DNA of 64,000 bases from Acidobacteriota bacterium (GTDB lineage Bacteria > Acidobacteriota > UBA6911), in assembly GCA_016929335.1 (NCBI GenBank), contig JAFGIY010000062.1, positions 23,378-87,377 on the forward strand, given 5' to 3'. This document shows positions 36,371-45,122 of the stretch, in pieces (within the stretch, counting starts at the first letter, position 1; each line of letters begins with the position of its first letter). The position numbers and the translations under genes are program-made. Below the pieces are notes generated by a model. That model saw nothing but the letters and a program-made list of their open reading frames with translations. It did not search any database and was not told the origin of the DNA.

Positions 36371-36502
36371 ATTGCCTCCTTGAAAATGATTTTATTCGCG
36401 ATGCGATTCATTAAATGCACAATATAAACAGGGGAGTGACCCATAAGGATTACCACTTGTCAGATCTCCTCCAACTCACACGCCCGAGAGAAAAACCGGG
36501 GA

Positions 36503-36637
36503 TTATGGCTTCTGCTTTTGCCTTTTTTGCCCTCTGTTTCCTCGGAACCAAACGATACGCGCCCCAAGGTAATAACTAAGAAGCGCCACGCCTATCACCA
36601 CAATCATCACCACAAGACCTATCATGAAGTTGCTCAT
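36503..36637 (-). CDS. 44-aa single-pass membrane micropeptide (paralogue 2)
   Basis: ATG 36637 is preceded by a perfect AGGAGG at 7 nt. Sequence is MSNFMIGLVVMIVVIGVALL then SYYLGARIVWFRGNRGQKRQ, ending KQKP: a hydrophobic helix of about 20 residues and a strongly basic tail (N-out or N-in unclear, positive-inside rule puts the tail in the cytoplasm). It is paralogous to the 40-aa peptide just upstream (shared pattern LL-x-YY/WY-x-G-x-R-x-V-x-FR). Located between the NfeD-like and flotillin genes, so a microdomain or PspA accessory is plausible. Confidence 0.75.
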   Translation of the reverse strand: MSNFMIGLVVMIVVIGVALLSYYLGARIVWFRGNRGQKRQKQKP

Positions 36638-36693
36638 TGAATTGCCTCCTCATGGTTGGGCACTCTGACCCACGCGAGAGATCAGAACGGAAA

Positions 36694-36816
36694 CTATCGC
36701 CGCTGTCTTGGCTTTTTATCCCTGTTATTGCTTCTGAAGTAAACGAAACGCACGCCAAAATACCAAATCAGCAGCGACATGCCGGCTACCAAGGGATATA
36801 AAGCAAACATGTCCAT
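36694..36816 (-). CDS. 40-aa single-pass membrane micropeptide (paralogue 1)
   Basis: ATG 36816 with AAAGGAG 8 nt before. Sequence MDMFALYPLVAGMSLLIWYF then GVRFVYFRSNNRDKKPRQRR: one helix of about 20 residues and a basic C-terminal tail. Homologous in layout and sequence to the 44-aa peptide at 36503-36637. First described here as a pair; both are too short for most gene callers. Confidence 0.72.
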   Translation of the reverse strand: MDMFALYPLVAGMSLLIWYFGVRFVYFRSNNRDKKPRQRR

Positions 36817-36951
36817 TCCAGTATCTCCTTTATGGCCAGGATGCACATCCTGCCTGCCGCGTATTATAAGTGCTATATCCTATTACGTGAAATAAGCATG
36901 GCGTAAGCCGTCATTTTGATCGGCGGATCCTGTCCGAATCCAACTCGATTA

Positions 36952-37641
36952 TTACGTTTGCCCGGAGTATGGATTTTCCAGAACCTCCGAACGTTCCAGT
37001 TCGTCCCACCGGCGAACATACGCAATGCCTTTGTGATATCGGGTTACCAGCACTTCGACGCCCTGAGGTATGGACTTGCCGTCTTCGCTGCGGGCTCCAC
37101 ACGTGCGCCGGGTGCCTTCCTGGGAATAGACAATTTCTCCGGTGCCTCCCTCGCGGATCGAGCTGACAACCCGGCCCAGGACTCCTGTCATGTGATAATC
37201 CGCCGGATTTAAATTTCTTTCCTTGCCGATGAGCACCTTGGCCAGAAACCAGAAAATCACCGAAGCGCCTGCCAGCCCGCTGACAACGGATAATCCCAAT
37301 CCCCAGACAAACCAGATCTTTGAATAGGACGCGAGCAGATACCCGGCTCCTCCGAACCATGCAAGAAACGCGGCGATGGTGCCCAGGTTGATGGGTGAAA
37401 CGCTGATGCCCTGAACATGATCGGAGGAACCTGCATCATGGCCTCCTCCGCCGTCCGAGAGATCGCCATGATCCATCCCTCCGCCGTCATGCATCATTCC
37501 ATGTCCGGAATCGCCATGGCCAAATCCGGAATCGCCGTGATGAAAAGGCAAATCAATATTTAAATGGCCAATCAGCAGCGACACCAGACTCCACAGAAAT
37601 CCCACGAGAAAACAGAACAGATAAAAATTTGCCCAAGTCAT
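36952..37641 (-). CDS. NfeD-like (YuaF-type) membrane protein with His/Gly-rich loop
   Basis: 229 aa. TM1 about 5-25; an unusual loop at about 33-70 very rich in His, Gly and Asp (repeated HGDSG and GGG units, some 11 His); TM2-TM3 about 84-135; then an OB-fold NfeD domain (MTGVLGRVVSSIREGGTGEI, GVEVLVTRYHKGIAYVRRWD). NfeD proteins pair with flotillins. The His-rich loop may bind metal ions. Start ATG 37641 overlaps the regulator stop by 4 nt. Confidence 0.85.
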   Translation of the reverse strand: MTWANFYLFCFLVGFLWSLVSLLIGHLNIDLPFHHGDSGFGHGDSGHGMMHDGGGMDHGDLSDGGGGHDAGSSDHVQGISVSPINLGTIAAFLAWFGGAGYLLASYSKIWFVWGLGLSVVSGLAGASVIFWFLAKVLIGKERNLNPADYHMTGVLGRVVSSIREGGTGEIVYSQEGTRRTCGARSEDGKSIPQGVEVLVTRYHKGIAYVRRWDELERSEVLENPYSGQT

Positions 37642-38174
37642 TGATCGCGCCTCCTTCTTACAGGAGAGTCCCCGATGGCGGAGGTCGACGATTCGGCTTT
37701 TAGCGCGGCTTCAGGATTCAGCACCTCAGACAAGCGGTCGACCAATCCGGGAGTCTCAATAATGGACTGCAAAAGCAAAAGGCATTTGCGGGAATTTCCC
37801 TGGCGGGCCAGAGCCAGAAGTGCCTGATTCAGTTCCGCATCGTGAGAAAAATGCTCTGATCCATCGATCAACCACAGGTCCAGCCTGCTTTCCATTGCGC
37901 GCAGGTCCGAAATCAGCTCCGGGTGGTACCCTTGAGGATCATCCACCAGATATCCCGGATGAACCTTAAAGAACCGGGCAAGGAGCAGGCGCGTGCTGTT
38001 GGTCAGATGCGGTCTTCGGCCGCTTTCGATCTGCGACAGATAGGATTGGCTGATCGACCGTCCCAGCTCTTTTTTCACCGCGCGAACAACCTCCAATTGA
38101 GTCATCTCGCGACCAATTCCCCGGAGAGTCCCTTCAATTTCCCGCATATACCGGATTTTCTCTCCCAACGTCAT
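37638..38174 (-). CDS. XRE family transcriptional regulator of the flotillin-PspA operon
   Basis: 178 aa from ATG 38174 (GGTGG upstream); the longer frame would begin within the operator. HTH_XRE at about 5-75 (QLEVVRAVKKELGRSISQSYLSQIESGRRPHLTNSTRLLLARFF), with the family's usual QSYLSQIESG recognition helix; the C-terminal half is helical and resembles regulators that sense a partner protein. It is the first gene of the operon and has a 32-bp palindrome over its own promoter, so it is probably autorepressed. Confidence 0.88.
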   Translation of the reverse strand: MTLGEKIRYMREIEGTLRGIGREMTQLEVVRAVKKELGRSISQSYLSQIESGRRPHLTNSTRLLLARFFKVHPGYLVDDPQGYHPELISDLRAMESRLDLWLIDGSEHFSHDAELNQALLALARQGNSRKCLLLLQSIIETPGLVDRLSEVLNPEAALKAESSTSAIGDSPVRRRRDQ

Positions 38175-38188
38175 ATTGCCACCATTAT

Positions 38189-38231
38189 CACAATATGCGA
38201 TATTAATATTGCATATTGTGATATGTGTCAA
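38189..38231 (-). promoter_or_regulatory. Promoter and 32-bp operator of the XRE-flotillin operon
   Basis: Minus strand: perfect -35 TTGACA (38226-38231), 17-bp spacer, -10 TATTAA (38203-38208). A near-perfect 32-bp palindrome (38189-38220; arms CACAATATGC / GCATATTGTG, one mismatched pair near the centre) covers the -10 and most of the spacer. This is a classic repressor site, probably for the XRE protein encoded 15 bp downstream. Confidence 0.8.
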
Positions 38232-38279
38232 GAAAAATTTTTATTAATAATAAAATTCGTGAAATTCGCGGCTGTTGTT

Positions 38280-39413
38280 TCAGGCGCCTTGCAGTTTGTC
38301 GGCTTGAATGCGCGAGCTGTGTTTGAGGATTACGGCGAACAGGTCTTCCACCAGTTCATCCGGCAGGTTTAACGATTTTCCCCAGTCTTTTCTCTGCTGC
38401 ATCAGGCGTCTTTCACGATCGGCGTCCACCACGGGCGCCGCCTGGCTTGCTTTCAATTTCCCGATCTTGCGAGCCGCTGCAATCCGATGTCCCAGGGCGG
38501 TGAGCAGCTGTTTATCGAAGCGGTCAATCATGCTGCGCAGATCATGTTTGCGGGGCCGTGCCAGGCTGTCCGGAACCATTTTTCTGCGGCGCCTGCCTGC
38601 CTGTTCCCATGCGATCCCGATTTCGTTTCCCGAGATTCCTTCGCTGAGAAAAGCCAGGCTCTTGCCAAACTGTTCGACGGCATGTCGGAGCGCCTCCCTG
38701 TTCGTTTCCAGGATCCCTTTCCAGAGTCCATACTCCGAAGCGGCAAGTCGCGTCATATCGAGGAAACCGCGGCCAGCGAGTTTTTCCAGCATGCCGTGTT
38801 CGGCATCTCCTGCTTGTGCGGCGTGCATTAACGCTACAGAGGCCAGCTGAGGGAGGTGGCTGACCATTGCCATGATCCGGTCGTGTTCTTCGGGATCAAT
38901 CGTTATAGGCGTTGCCGGCAGGCTTTCTACGAGATCGAGGAGCGACAACATGGCATCCGGAGGAGTATCCGGATAGGGGCACAGAACATAGACCCGATCG
39001 CTGAAAAGGAGCGGGTCGGCGGCTTCCACGCCGGAGTGTTCGGATCCGGCCATGGGGTGGCCGCCGATAAAGTGAACGCCCGAGGGGAGCCGCTTCTGTG
39101 CTTCGGCCATAATCAGTTCTTTTGTGCTTCCGACATCCGTTACGATCGTGTTTTCGCGAAGCAGTGGGGCAATCAGGGCAATGGTGGGAAGGATCGACTG
39201 AACCGGAGTAGCAAGAATGACAATTTCACTTTCCGGAATATGGGATGAAAGCTCCTCGAATGTTCCGACCTGATCTGCAATCCGCGCTTCACGGATGGCA
39301 GGGATACGTTCCGGCAGATCAAGGCAGGCAACGGGGTATTCGGGCCGGCGGCGTTTTAGTGCCAGAGCGATGGATCCGCCTATGAGTCCGCATCCAATAA
39401 TGGTGATTTTCAT
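38280..39413 (-). CDS. tyrA: Prephenate dehydrogenase with C-terminal chorismate mutase
   Basis: 377 aa from ATG 39413 (GAGGAG 7 nt before). NAD-binding start MKITIIGCGLIGGSIALALK, HFIGGHPMAGSEHSGVEAAD with the catalytic His region, and a helical dimer domain (SHLPQLASVALMHAA, ASEYGLWKGIL) to about 280. A chorismate mutase type II domain follows (about 300-375: LRSMIDRFDKQLLTALGHRI, ARKIGKLKASQAAPV, DRERRLMQQ). In E. coli TyrA the mutase is N-terminal, so the order is reversed here. Makes 4-hydroxyphenylpyruvate from chorismate. Downstream of DAHP synthase in the attenuated operon. Confidence 0.92.
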   Translation of the reverse strand: MKITIIGCGLIGGSIALALKRRRPEYPVACLDLPERIPAIREARIADQVGTFEELSSHIPESEIVILATPVQSILPTIALIAPLLRENTIVTDVGSTKELIMAEAQKRLPSGVHFIGGHPMAGSEHSGVEAADPLLFSDRVYVLCPYPDTPPDAMLSLLDLVESLPATPITIDPEEHDRIMAMVSHLPQLASVALMHAAQAGDAEHGMLEKLAGRGFLDMTRLAASEYGLWKGILETNREALRHAVEQFGKSLAFLSEGISGNEIGIAWEQAGRRRRKMVPDSLARPRKHDLRSMIDRFDKQLLTALGHRIAAARKIGKLKASQAAPVVDADRERRLMQQRKDWGKSLNLPDELVEDLFAVILKHSSRIQADKLQGA

Positions 39414-39423
39414 GATTTTCTCC

Positions 39424-40452
39424 TCACTTCGCCTTTCCAAGACGCCGGCCGATGGTTGTGGCGATGATGCGGCAGCGATTTATCAGAAGGCCGTATTCCT
39501 CAAATGGGAGCGACTGCGGTCCGTCGGAGAGAGCTTTGTCGGGATTCGGGTGAATTTCGATCATGATTCCGTCTGCGCCGGCGGCTACGGCGGCTCTGGC
39601 CATAGAGGCTACGAACCGGCGAGTGCCGACTCCGTGGCTCGGATCAACAATAATGGGCAGGTGGGATAAATGCTTGATTACGGGGACAGCCGAAAGGTCG
39701 AGAGTATTGCGTGTGGCGGTTTCAAAGGTTCGGATCCCGCGTTCACACAAGATGACCTCCGGATTCCCCTCAGTCAGGATATACTCGGCGCTCATCAGCC
39801 ATTCCTGGATAGTCGCCGACATGCCGCGTTTCAACAGAATCGGTTTGCCTGCATGCCCGAGGGCCGTCAGAAGGGGGTAATTCTGCATATTGCGTGCGCC
39901 GACTTGAAGCAGATCCGCGTACTCCGAAACGGTTTGGATCTGCTCGATGGTCATGACTTCGGTCACAACCGCCAGTTTGTGTTTATCGGCGGCTTTTCTA
40001 AGCAATTTCAATCCCTCGACACCCAGGCCTTGATAGGAATAGGGAGATGAACGAGGTTTAAACGCTCCGCCTCGAAGGATCTGGGCTCCGCTGGCGGCCA
40101 CGAACTCGGCGCTGGCTTCGATCTGTTCTTCGCTTTCGACGGCGCAGGGGCCGGCCATCACTGCCACCTCCATGCCGCCTACGAGACATGCTTCCCCGAT
40201 CCGCACAATGGTGTCATCGGGATGAAATTCACGGCTTGCGAGTTTGTAAGGAGTCGAAACGATAACGACATCGCGGACGCCGGGCATCATGGATATCGCC
40301 TCCATATCCAGCCGGTTCCGATTCCCTACCACTCCGAGTATCGTATGTTCCACCCCGTCCGATCGGTGCACTTCCAATCCCGCTTCGCGAACCTTCTGTT
40401 GAAGCGCGTTGATCTGATTTTCCGTCGCTTTTGTTTCGCATATGATGATCAT
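39424..40452 (-). CDS. aroF: DAHP synthase, type I-beta (AroF/AroA(f)), stand-alone copy
   Basis: 342 aa. N-terminal ferredoxin-like regulatory domain (1-65) then the KDO8P/DAHP synthase barrel: [108 protein letters not shown]. First step of the shikimate pathway. Start ATG 40452 follows AGGAG directly after the T-run of an attenuator. A second copy is fused to PheA at 41463-43469, with the two catalytic domains closely similar. Confidence 0.95.
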   Translation of the reverse strand: MIIICETKATENQINALQQKVREAGLEVHRSDGVEHTILGVVGNRNRLDMEAISMMPGVRDVVIVSTPYKLASREFHPDDTIVRIGEACLVGGMEVAVMAGPCAVESEEQIEASAEFVAASGAQILRGGAFKPRSSPYSYQGLGVEGLKLLRKAADKHKLAVVTEVMTIEQIQTVSEYADLLQVGARNMQNYPLLTALGHAGKPILLKRGMSATIQEWLMSAEYILTEGNPEVILCERGIRTFETATRNTLDLSAVPVIKHLSHLPIIVDPSHGVGTRRFVASMARAAVAAGADGIMIEIHPNPDKALSDGPQSLPFEEYGLLINRCRIIATTIGRRLGKAK

Positions 40453-40463
40453 GGCAATCTCCT

Positions 40464-40500
40464 AAAAAACGAACGGCCCATCGATTCTTTCGTGGGCCGC
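40464..40500 (-). terminator. Attenuator terminator before aroF-tyrA
   Basis: Minus strand hairpin with 7-bp stem CGGCCCA/TGGGCCG (40493-40499 with 40474-40480), an inner 3-bp CGA/TCG step, then TTCG and six T (40464-40469). It ends only 11 nt before the DAHP synthase ATG and follows a Tyr-rich leader peptide. It is thus the terminator arm of a transcription attenuator, not an operon end. Confidence 0.85.
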
Positions 40501-40545
40501 TTATTTTTCTTTCTGATTTATGCAGAGAAAGGAAAGACGCAGCCC

Positions 40546-40602
40546 TCATGGGTCGGTCTGATATGAGCCGTAATAATAATAGCTGTAAAAACGGTTGTTC
40601 AT
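40546..40602 (-). CDS. Tyr-rich leader peptide of aromatic operon attenuator
   Basis: 18 codons, ATG 40602 with AGGAAGGGA before it: MNNRFYSYYYYGSYQTDP, then TGA. Six Tyr (four in a row) and one Phe in 18 residues, immediately upstream of a terminator hairpin and of aroF-tyrA, is the hallmark of amino-acid-controlled transcription attenuation. Ribosome stalling at the Tyr codons when Tyr-tRNA is scarce would favour an antiterminator and expression of DAHP synthase and prephenate dehydrogenase. Confidence 0.85.
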   Translation of the reverse strand: MNNRFYSYYYYGSYQTDP

Positions 40603-40759
40603 TTTCCCTTCCTATGGGGCCTATAGTAGCAGAAATAAGTTGCCGGGGGATAGTAGTCAGTTGCACTTTGCGCCCGATCCGAAATAGATCAAAGAATCCG
40701 GGCCGCGGCAGCGTTGATAAAGTATGATGTGTCCGAGTGAAAGGATTGGAGAAGAGACC

Positions 40760-41392
40760 GTGATCATAAGACAAATCGAGGTGGGCAATTTTGGCATTTT
40801 CAGCTATCTGGTTGGGGACGAAAAAGCAGGGGAATGTCTTTATATAGATCCTTCAGACGACCATGACCTGCTGTTGCAGGAAGCGCGATCCCATGGACTG
40901 GTCGTCAAATACATAGTCAATACTCATTCGCACATCGACCACTCCATGGGAAACCGGGAGATGGTCCGGCAAACCGGGGCAAAGGTGATTATTCATGAAG
41001 CGGATGCCGCGGGTCTGCTGGATACGCCGCCGGATATACTGCAGATGTTCGGAGCGACAGATCCTCCGCCGGCGGACATCCTGGTTTCGGACGGCGGCCT
41101 GATTCAAGTCGGCAGTGTTGCGCTTCAGGTCATTCATACGCCCGGCCATACGCCCGGAGGAATGTGTCTTTATACGGAAGGCATGGTCTTTACTGGTGAT
41201 ACTCTATTCGTCGGCTCTGTCGGTAGAACGGATTTTCCCGGCGGTTCCTATGCGCAGTTGGAGAATTCCATTCGAACGAAGCTTTATACTCTTCCGGGAG
41301 AAACAGTGGTTTATCCCGGCCACAACTACGGAATGACGGCAACCTCCACCATCGAGCATGAGCGCCGAACAAACGCAGTCGTCCGTGGTTGA
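40760..41392 (+). CDS. MBL-fold metallo-hydrolase (glyoxalase II-like)
   Basis: 210 aa from GTG 40760 (GGAG 9 nt before); an in-frame ATG at 40724 is possible but lacks a ribosome site. Metal motif THSHIDHSMGN (HxHxDH), further ligands HTPGHTPGG, TGDTLFVGSVGRTDFPGG and YPGHNYG. This is the compact glyoxalase II/YcbL-type subgroup; it would hydrolyse a thioester or similar ester. Transcribed divergently from the aromatic operon; no partner gene shows the substrate. Confidence 0.88.
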   Translation: MIIRQIEVGNFGIFSYLVGDEKAGECLYIDPSDDHDLLLQEARSHGLVVKYIVNTHSHIDHSMGNREMVRQTGAKVIIHEADAAGLLDTPPDILQMFGATDPPPADILVSDGGLIQVGSVALQVIHTPGHTPGGMCLYTEGMVFTGDTLFVGSVGRTDFPGGSYAQLENSIRTKLYTLPGETVVYPGHNYGMTATSTIEHERRTNAVVRG

Positions 41393-41462
41393 AAAAGGCA
41401 AGCTATGGAATTATGGAAATTCTCTAATCCGTGAAATCCGTGGCAGGTTTCCTTTCAGCCTG

Positions 41463-43469
41463 TTAGCTTTTATAGATACGGCGCATCAAGTCGGCGAACT
41501 CGGAGAAATGAAGAGACTGCGGCCCGTCGCTCAAGGCCTTTTCGGGTTCCGGATGCATCTCGACGATGAGCCCGTGCGGTCCTACGGCATGCGCCGCCAC
41601 CGCGAGCGGTATGACGAGTTCTCTTTTTCCTGCCGCATGAGACGGGTCCACCAGAATCGGCAGATGGGTCAGGCGCTTCAAAATCGGGATGGAGCCGAGA
41701 TCCAGGGTATTGCGGGTAGCGGTCTCAAAAGTACGAATGCCGCGTTCGCACAAAATCACCTGATGATTGCCGCGGTCAAGAATATACTCGGCCGCGTTCA
41801 GCAATTCTTCAATGGTCGACATCATGCCCCGCTTGAGCAGCACAGGGCGGTTGGAGCGGCCGGCCTCACTGAGCAGGCTGAAATTCTGCATATTGCGAGC
41901 GCCGATTTGCAGGACATCCGCGTAACGGGATACCGGCTCCACGTCTGACGGCGACAGCACTTCGGTGACTATGGGCAGATCATATTCTCTTCCTGCCTCG
42001 GCCAGGAGCTCCAGGCCCTCGAAGCCCAATCCCTGAAAGCTATAGGGTGATGTGCGCGGTTTGAAACAACCTCCGCGCAGCAGTTGGCCTCCGCATTCCC
42101 GGACGTATCGGGCGCACTTGTGGATTTGCTCCCGCGATTCGACGGCGCATGGACCGGCGATCACGACAAAACCGGGACCGCCGATTTTGACTCCCCGCAC
42201 GGATATGATCGTGTCATCGGGCTTGTGTTCGCGGCTGGCCAGCTTATAGCTGACTTTTTCTTTTTTCTGCGCCGCCGGGACAGGCGCTTCAGCATCGGCC
42301 TCCGGGGGGCTGCCGGCGAGGATTTCGATTCTGGGAGAGGTCCTGGTCCTGTGTTCGGTCGGATAGGATCCGAGGACTTTCAGCGAAGTGGTGGCGGAGC
42401 GCAGTTTTTCAATCGCTTCGGCAACGCGTGCTTCGGCCATATTTCCCTCGAAATCGATATAGAAGAGGTATTGGAACGGCATGTTCGGAATAGGGCGGCT
42501 TTCAAGTTTGGACAAGTTGATTTTATATTCATGCAGAAGGCTTAAGGCTTTCAGCAGAGCTCCTTCTTCGTGAGATGTGGACATAATCAGCGAAGTCTTA
42601 CATGGTATCCGGACATCGATTGTCGATGGCTTCTTGGCCAATACCAGAAAGCGGGTGAAATTGTTTTGTTGATCTTCTATGTTTCGTCGAAGGACCTTCA
42701 GGCCATAGAGGCGCCCGGCTTCTTCGCTTGCGATGGCGGCATGGTTCAGCTCTTTGTCGTCCCTGATTTTTTTGACGGCCATTGCAGAGTCGGCGTAGGG
42801 CAGAGCCTGGCAGTTCGGGAGCTTTGATACAAACTTCATGCACTCGGCCAGCGCCTGAGGGTGGGAATAAATCCGGCGTATATCGGCCAGAGGCACTTCA
42901 TCCAGTGCCAGAAGGCAATGCTCGACCCGCAGGACCTCCTCCCCGACAATGGAAAGCTGAGCCATCGACAGCAGGTCGTAGACTTCGTTGATGCTTCCGG
43001 CCGTCGTGTTTTCGACGGGCAGCAGGCCGTAGTCGGCGTCTCCGTCCTCGACGGCGTTCACAACCTGCTCCAGCGTATCCATGCCGTTAAAGAGCGTATG
43101 ATCCAGATAGGGGGCGAAGTGCTTTCGGCCGGCCGACTCGCTATAAGCGCCCTCGATTCCCTGGAAGGCGACGCGCTTCAAATCCTTCTTTTCATAGTCG
43201 AGAAGGTGAAGCTGCTGGGACCGGATTGAATCGTCGATGATCTCATGAAAAACCCTGGTGATCAGATGCGCGTCAAGCCCCTGATTGCGCCCTTTGGAAA
43301 TCAGGTCGGCCAGCAAACGTTCTTCTCTCATGAAATCCCGTATGGGCGCCCCCATGTGGCCTTTTGCCTTGATTATATTTTCCGCAAGCTTGCGCCGGCT
43401 TGCCAGAGCCTCGAGGATACGCTCATCCACCGAGTTTATTTCCTTCCGGATTTTGTCAACCTCGTCCAT
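41463..43469 (-). CDS. pheA: Trifunctional chorismate mutase - prephenate dehydratase - DAHP synthase
   Basis: 668 aa, AAGGAG before ATG 43469. Chorismate mutase II 1-90 ([20 protein letters not shown]); prephenate dehydratase about 98-275 ([51 protein letters not shown]); ACT domain about 285-365 ([20 protein letters not shown] with ESRP, the Phe-binding motif); linker rich in Ala/Pro/Glu; DAHP synthase about 400-668 ([56 protein letters not shown]). Entry enzyme and the Phe branch in one chain; the ACT domain between them may let Phe control both ends. Confidence 0.93.
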   Translation of the reverse strand: MDEVDKIRKEINSVDERILEALASRRKLAENIIKAKGHMGAPIRDFMREERLLADLISKGRNQGLDAHLITRVFHEIIDDSIRSQQLHLLDYEKKDLKRVAFQGIEGAYSESAGRKHFAPYLDHTLFNGMDTLEQVVNAVEDGDADYGLLPVENTTAGSINEVYDLLSMAQLSIVGEEVLRVEHCLLALDEVPLADIRRIYSHPQALAECMKFVSKLPNCQALPYADSAMAVKKIRDDKELNHAAIASEEAGRLYGLKVLRRNIEDQQNNFTRFLVLAKKPSTIDVRIPCKTSLIMSTSHEEGALLKALSLLHEYKINLSKLESRPIPNMPFQYLFYIDFEGNMAEARVAEAIEKLRSATTSLKVLGSYPTEHRTRTSPRIEILAGSPPEADAEAPVPAAQKKEKVSYKLASREHKPDDTIISVRGVKIGGPGFVVIAGPCAVESREQIHKCARYVRECGGQLLRGGCFKPRTSPYSFQGLGFEGLELLAEAGREYDLPIVTEVLSPSDVEPVSRYADVLQIGARNMQNFSLLSEAGRSNRPVLLKRGMMSTIEELLNAAEYILDRGNHQVILCERGIRTFETATRNTLDLGSIPILKRLTHLPILVDPSHAAGKRELVIPLAVAAHAVGPHGLIVEMHPEPEKALSDGPQSLHFSEFADLMRRIYKS

Positions 43470-43661
43470 GCTTTCTCCTTCGCGCTAAATGGGCGCCCAT
43501 TGAAAGGTTCATTGTCCCACAGCCGAGGTCAGTCTAAAATAGCAACTCTGTGTTACCTGGAATGAGCACGCCTGTTCAGGCTTTTGGAATTATATCGGGC
43601 TGAGCAGGAGCCCGAAACCGGCTGCCGCATTCTACAATATCTCAGGCGTAATTGGAGCCCC

Positions 43662-45065
43662 ATGAATCTTTCCGCTTCCCAGGATCGCGGATCCCATTAT
43701 CCCGGCGCCAGGTCCGCATTGGCGCTGCTCCTCTTGATTAATCTTTTTAATTATATGGATCGCCAGGTTCTGTCGGCGCTTATAGGTCCTATAAAGAGGG
43801 CTTTCTTCGGCCAGAACGGAGTCATAATCGCGGCGGGAGGAGATTCGCTGAATGCCGTGATCCATTGGTTCCAGATCCGGCTGGGATTCAAACCTGAAGA
43901 TGCGCTGCTTGGATTGCTGGGCACGGCATTCATGCTGACCTACATGGTCGGCGCTCCAATATTTGCACGGCTGGCGGAAAGCAGATCCCGTTGGGGATTG
44001 GTGGCATGGGGCGTTATCTTCTGGAGCATCGCCAGCGGCGCCTCCGGACTCGCCCAGACCTTCCTGATGCTTCTTCTTACCCGCTGTTTTGTGGGAATCG
44101 GTGAAGCGGCCTACGGACCCGTGGCGCCGGCTATGATTTCCGACCTGTTTCCCGTTAAGAACCGGGGCCAGGTGTTAGCCTGGTTTTATGTCGCCATACC
44201 GGTCGGGAGCGCTTTGGGCTACGTGCTTGGCGGATGGATTGCGGGCTCTGGTATAGGCAATTGGGGCTTCAATCTGATCGGGATCGGCGGCGAAAGCTGG
44301 CGATGGGCCTTCGTTATTGTGTCCTTCCCGGGAGTTATCTGGGGATTGCTGAGCTTTTTTATGCGCGAACCTCCGCGCGGAGAAGTCGATCTCCGGCATG
44401 CCATAAAGCCTGGCGCCGTTCCGTGGAAAGATTATTGGATATTAATGCGCACCCCGTCTTATGTTTTTTGCACCCTCGGAATGACGGCCATGACTTTTGC
44501 GATCGGCGGCATTGCTTTCTGGATGCCCTACTATCTCGAGAGCCGGCCGGGATCGCCACCAAATTCCACTATCATTTTTGGAGCGATTACAGCCGTTGCA
44601 GGACTTACCGCTACGCTATTGGGAGGTATAGCGGGAGACAAGCTGCGCGCGCGATTCTCGGGATCCTATTTTCTGGTCTCAGGCAGCGCGATGATCATCG
44701 GCTTCCCGATATTTATAGCGGCATTGAGAGCTCCCTTTCCCTGGACAATCTGGGTGCTGATTTTCCTGGCCTGCTTCTGTCTCTTCTTCAATACGGGGCC
44801 AACCAACACCATTCTGGCGAATGTAACGCATCCTTCCATGCGCGCAGCGGGTTTTGCATTCAACATTTTCATCATACATGCGCTGGGCGACGTTATTTCA
44901 CCCGTCATCATCGGGCTTCTGAATGACCGGTATGGAGACATGAATAAGTCTTTCCTCGTTGTGGGCCTGATGTTTTTAGCCGCCGGAGTCTTCTGGCTGG
45001 CCGGCACTCGATACCTGAAGCGCGATACGGAAATGGCGCCGAAACGCTTAAGAGATAGGGGATGA
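43662..45065 (+). CDS. MFS transporter, spinster-like
   Basis: 467 aa from ATG 43662 (GGAG 5 nt before); the frame is open 26 codons further. Twelve predicted TM segments. MFS signatures: INLFNYMDRQVLSALIGPIK (spinster/sugar-phosphate type start), ARLAESRSRWGLVAWGVIFW and GIGEAAYGPVAPAMISDLFP. The loop between TM1 and TM2 carries a 40-residue insertion (about 45-80). Substrate not deducible. Transcribed divergently from the trifunctional aromatic gene. Confidence 0.85.
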   Translation: MNLSASQDRGSHYPGARSALALLLLINLFNYMDRQVLSALIGPIKRAFFGQNGVIIAAGGDSLNAVIHWFQIRLGFKPEDALLGLLGTAFMLTYMVGAPIFARLAESRSRWGLVAWGVIFWSIASGASGLAQTFLMLLLTRCFVGIGEAAYGPVAPAMISDLFPVKNRGQVLAWFYVAIPVGSALGYVLGGWIAGSGIGNWGFNLIGIGGESWRWAFVIVSFPGVIWGLLSFFMREPPRGEVDLRHAIKPGAVPWKDYWILMRTPSYVFCTLGMTAMTFAIGGIAFWMPYYLESRPGSPPNSTIIFGAITAVAGLTATLLGGIAGDKLRARFSGSYFLVSGSAMIIGFPIFIAALRAPFPWTIWVLIFLACFCLFFNTGPTNTILANVTHPSMRAAGFAFNIFIIHALGDVISPVIIGLLNDRYGDMNKSFLVVGLMFLAAGVFWLAGTRYLKRDTEMAPKRLRDRG

Positions 45066-45122
45066 TGCCGATTTCTCAGGCGAACAATCCGGCCGCAAAA
45101 CCTTAAACCAGAGGATATCTCA

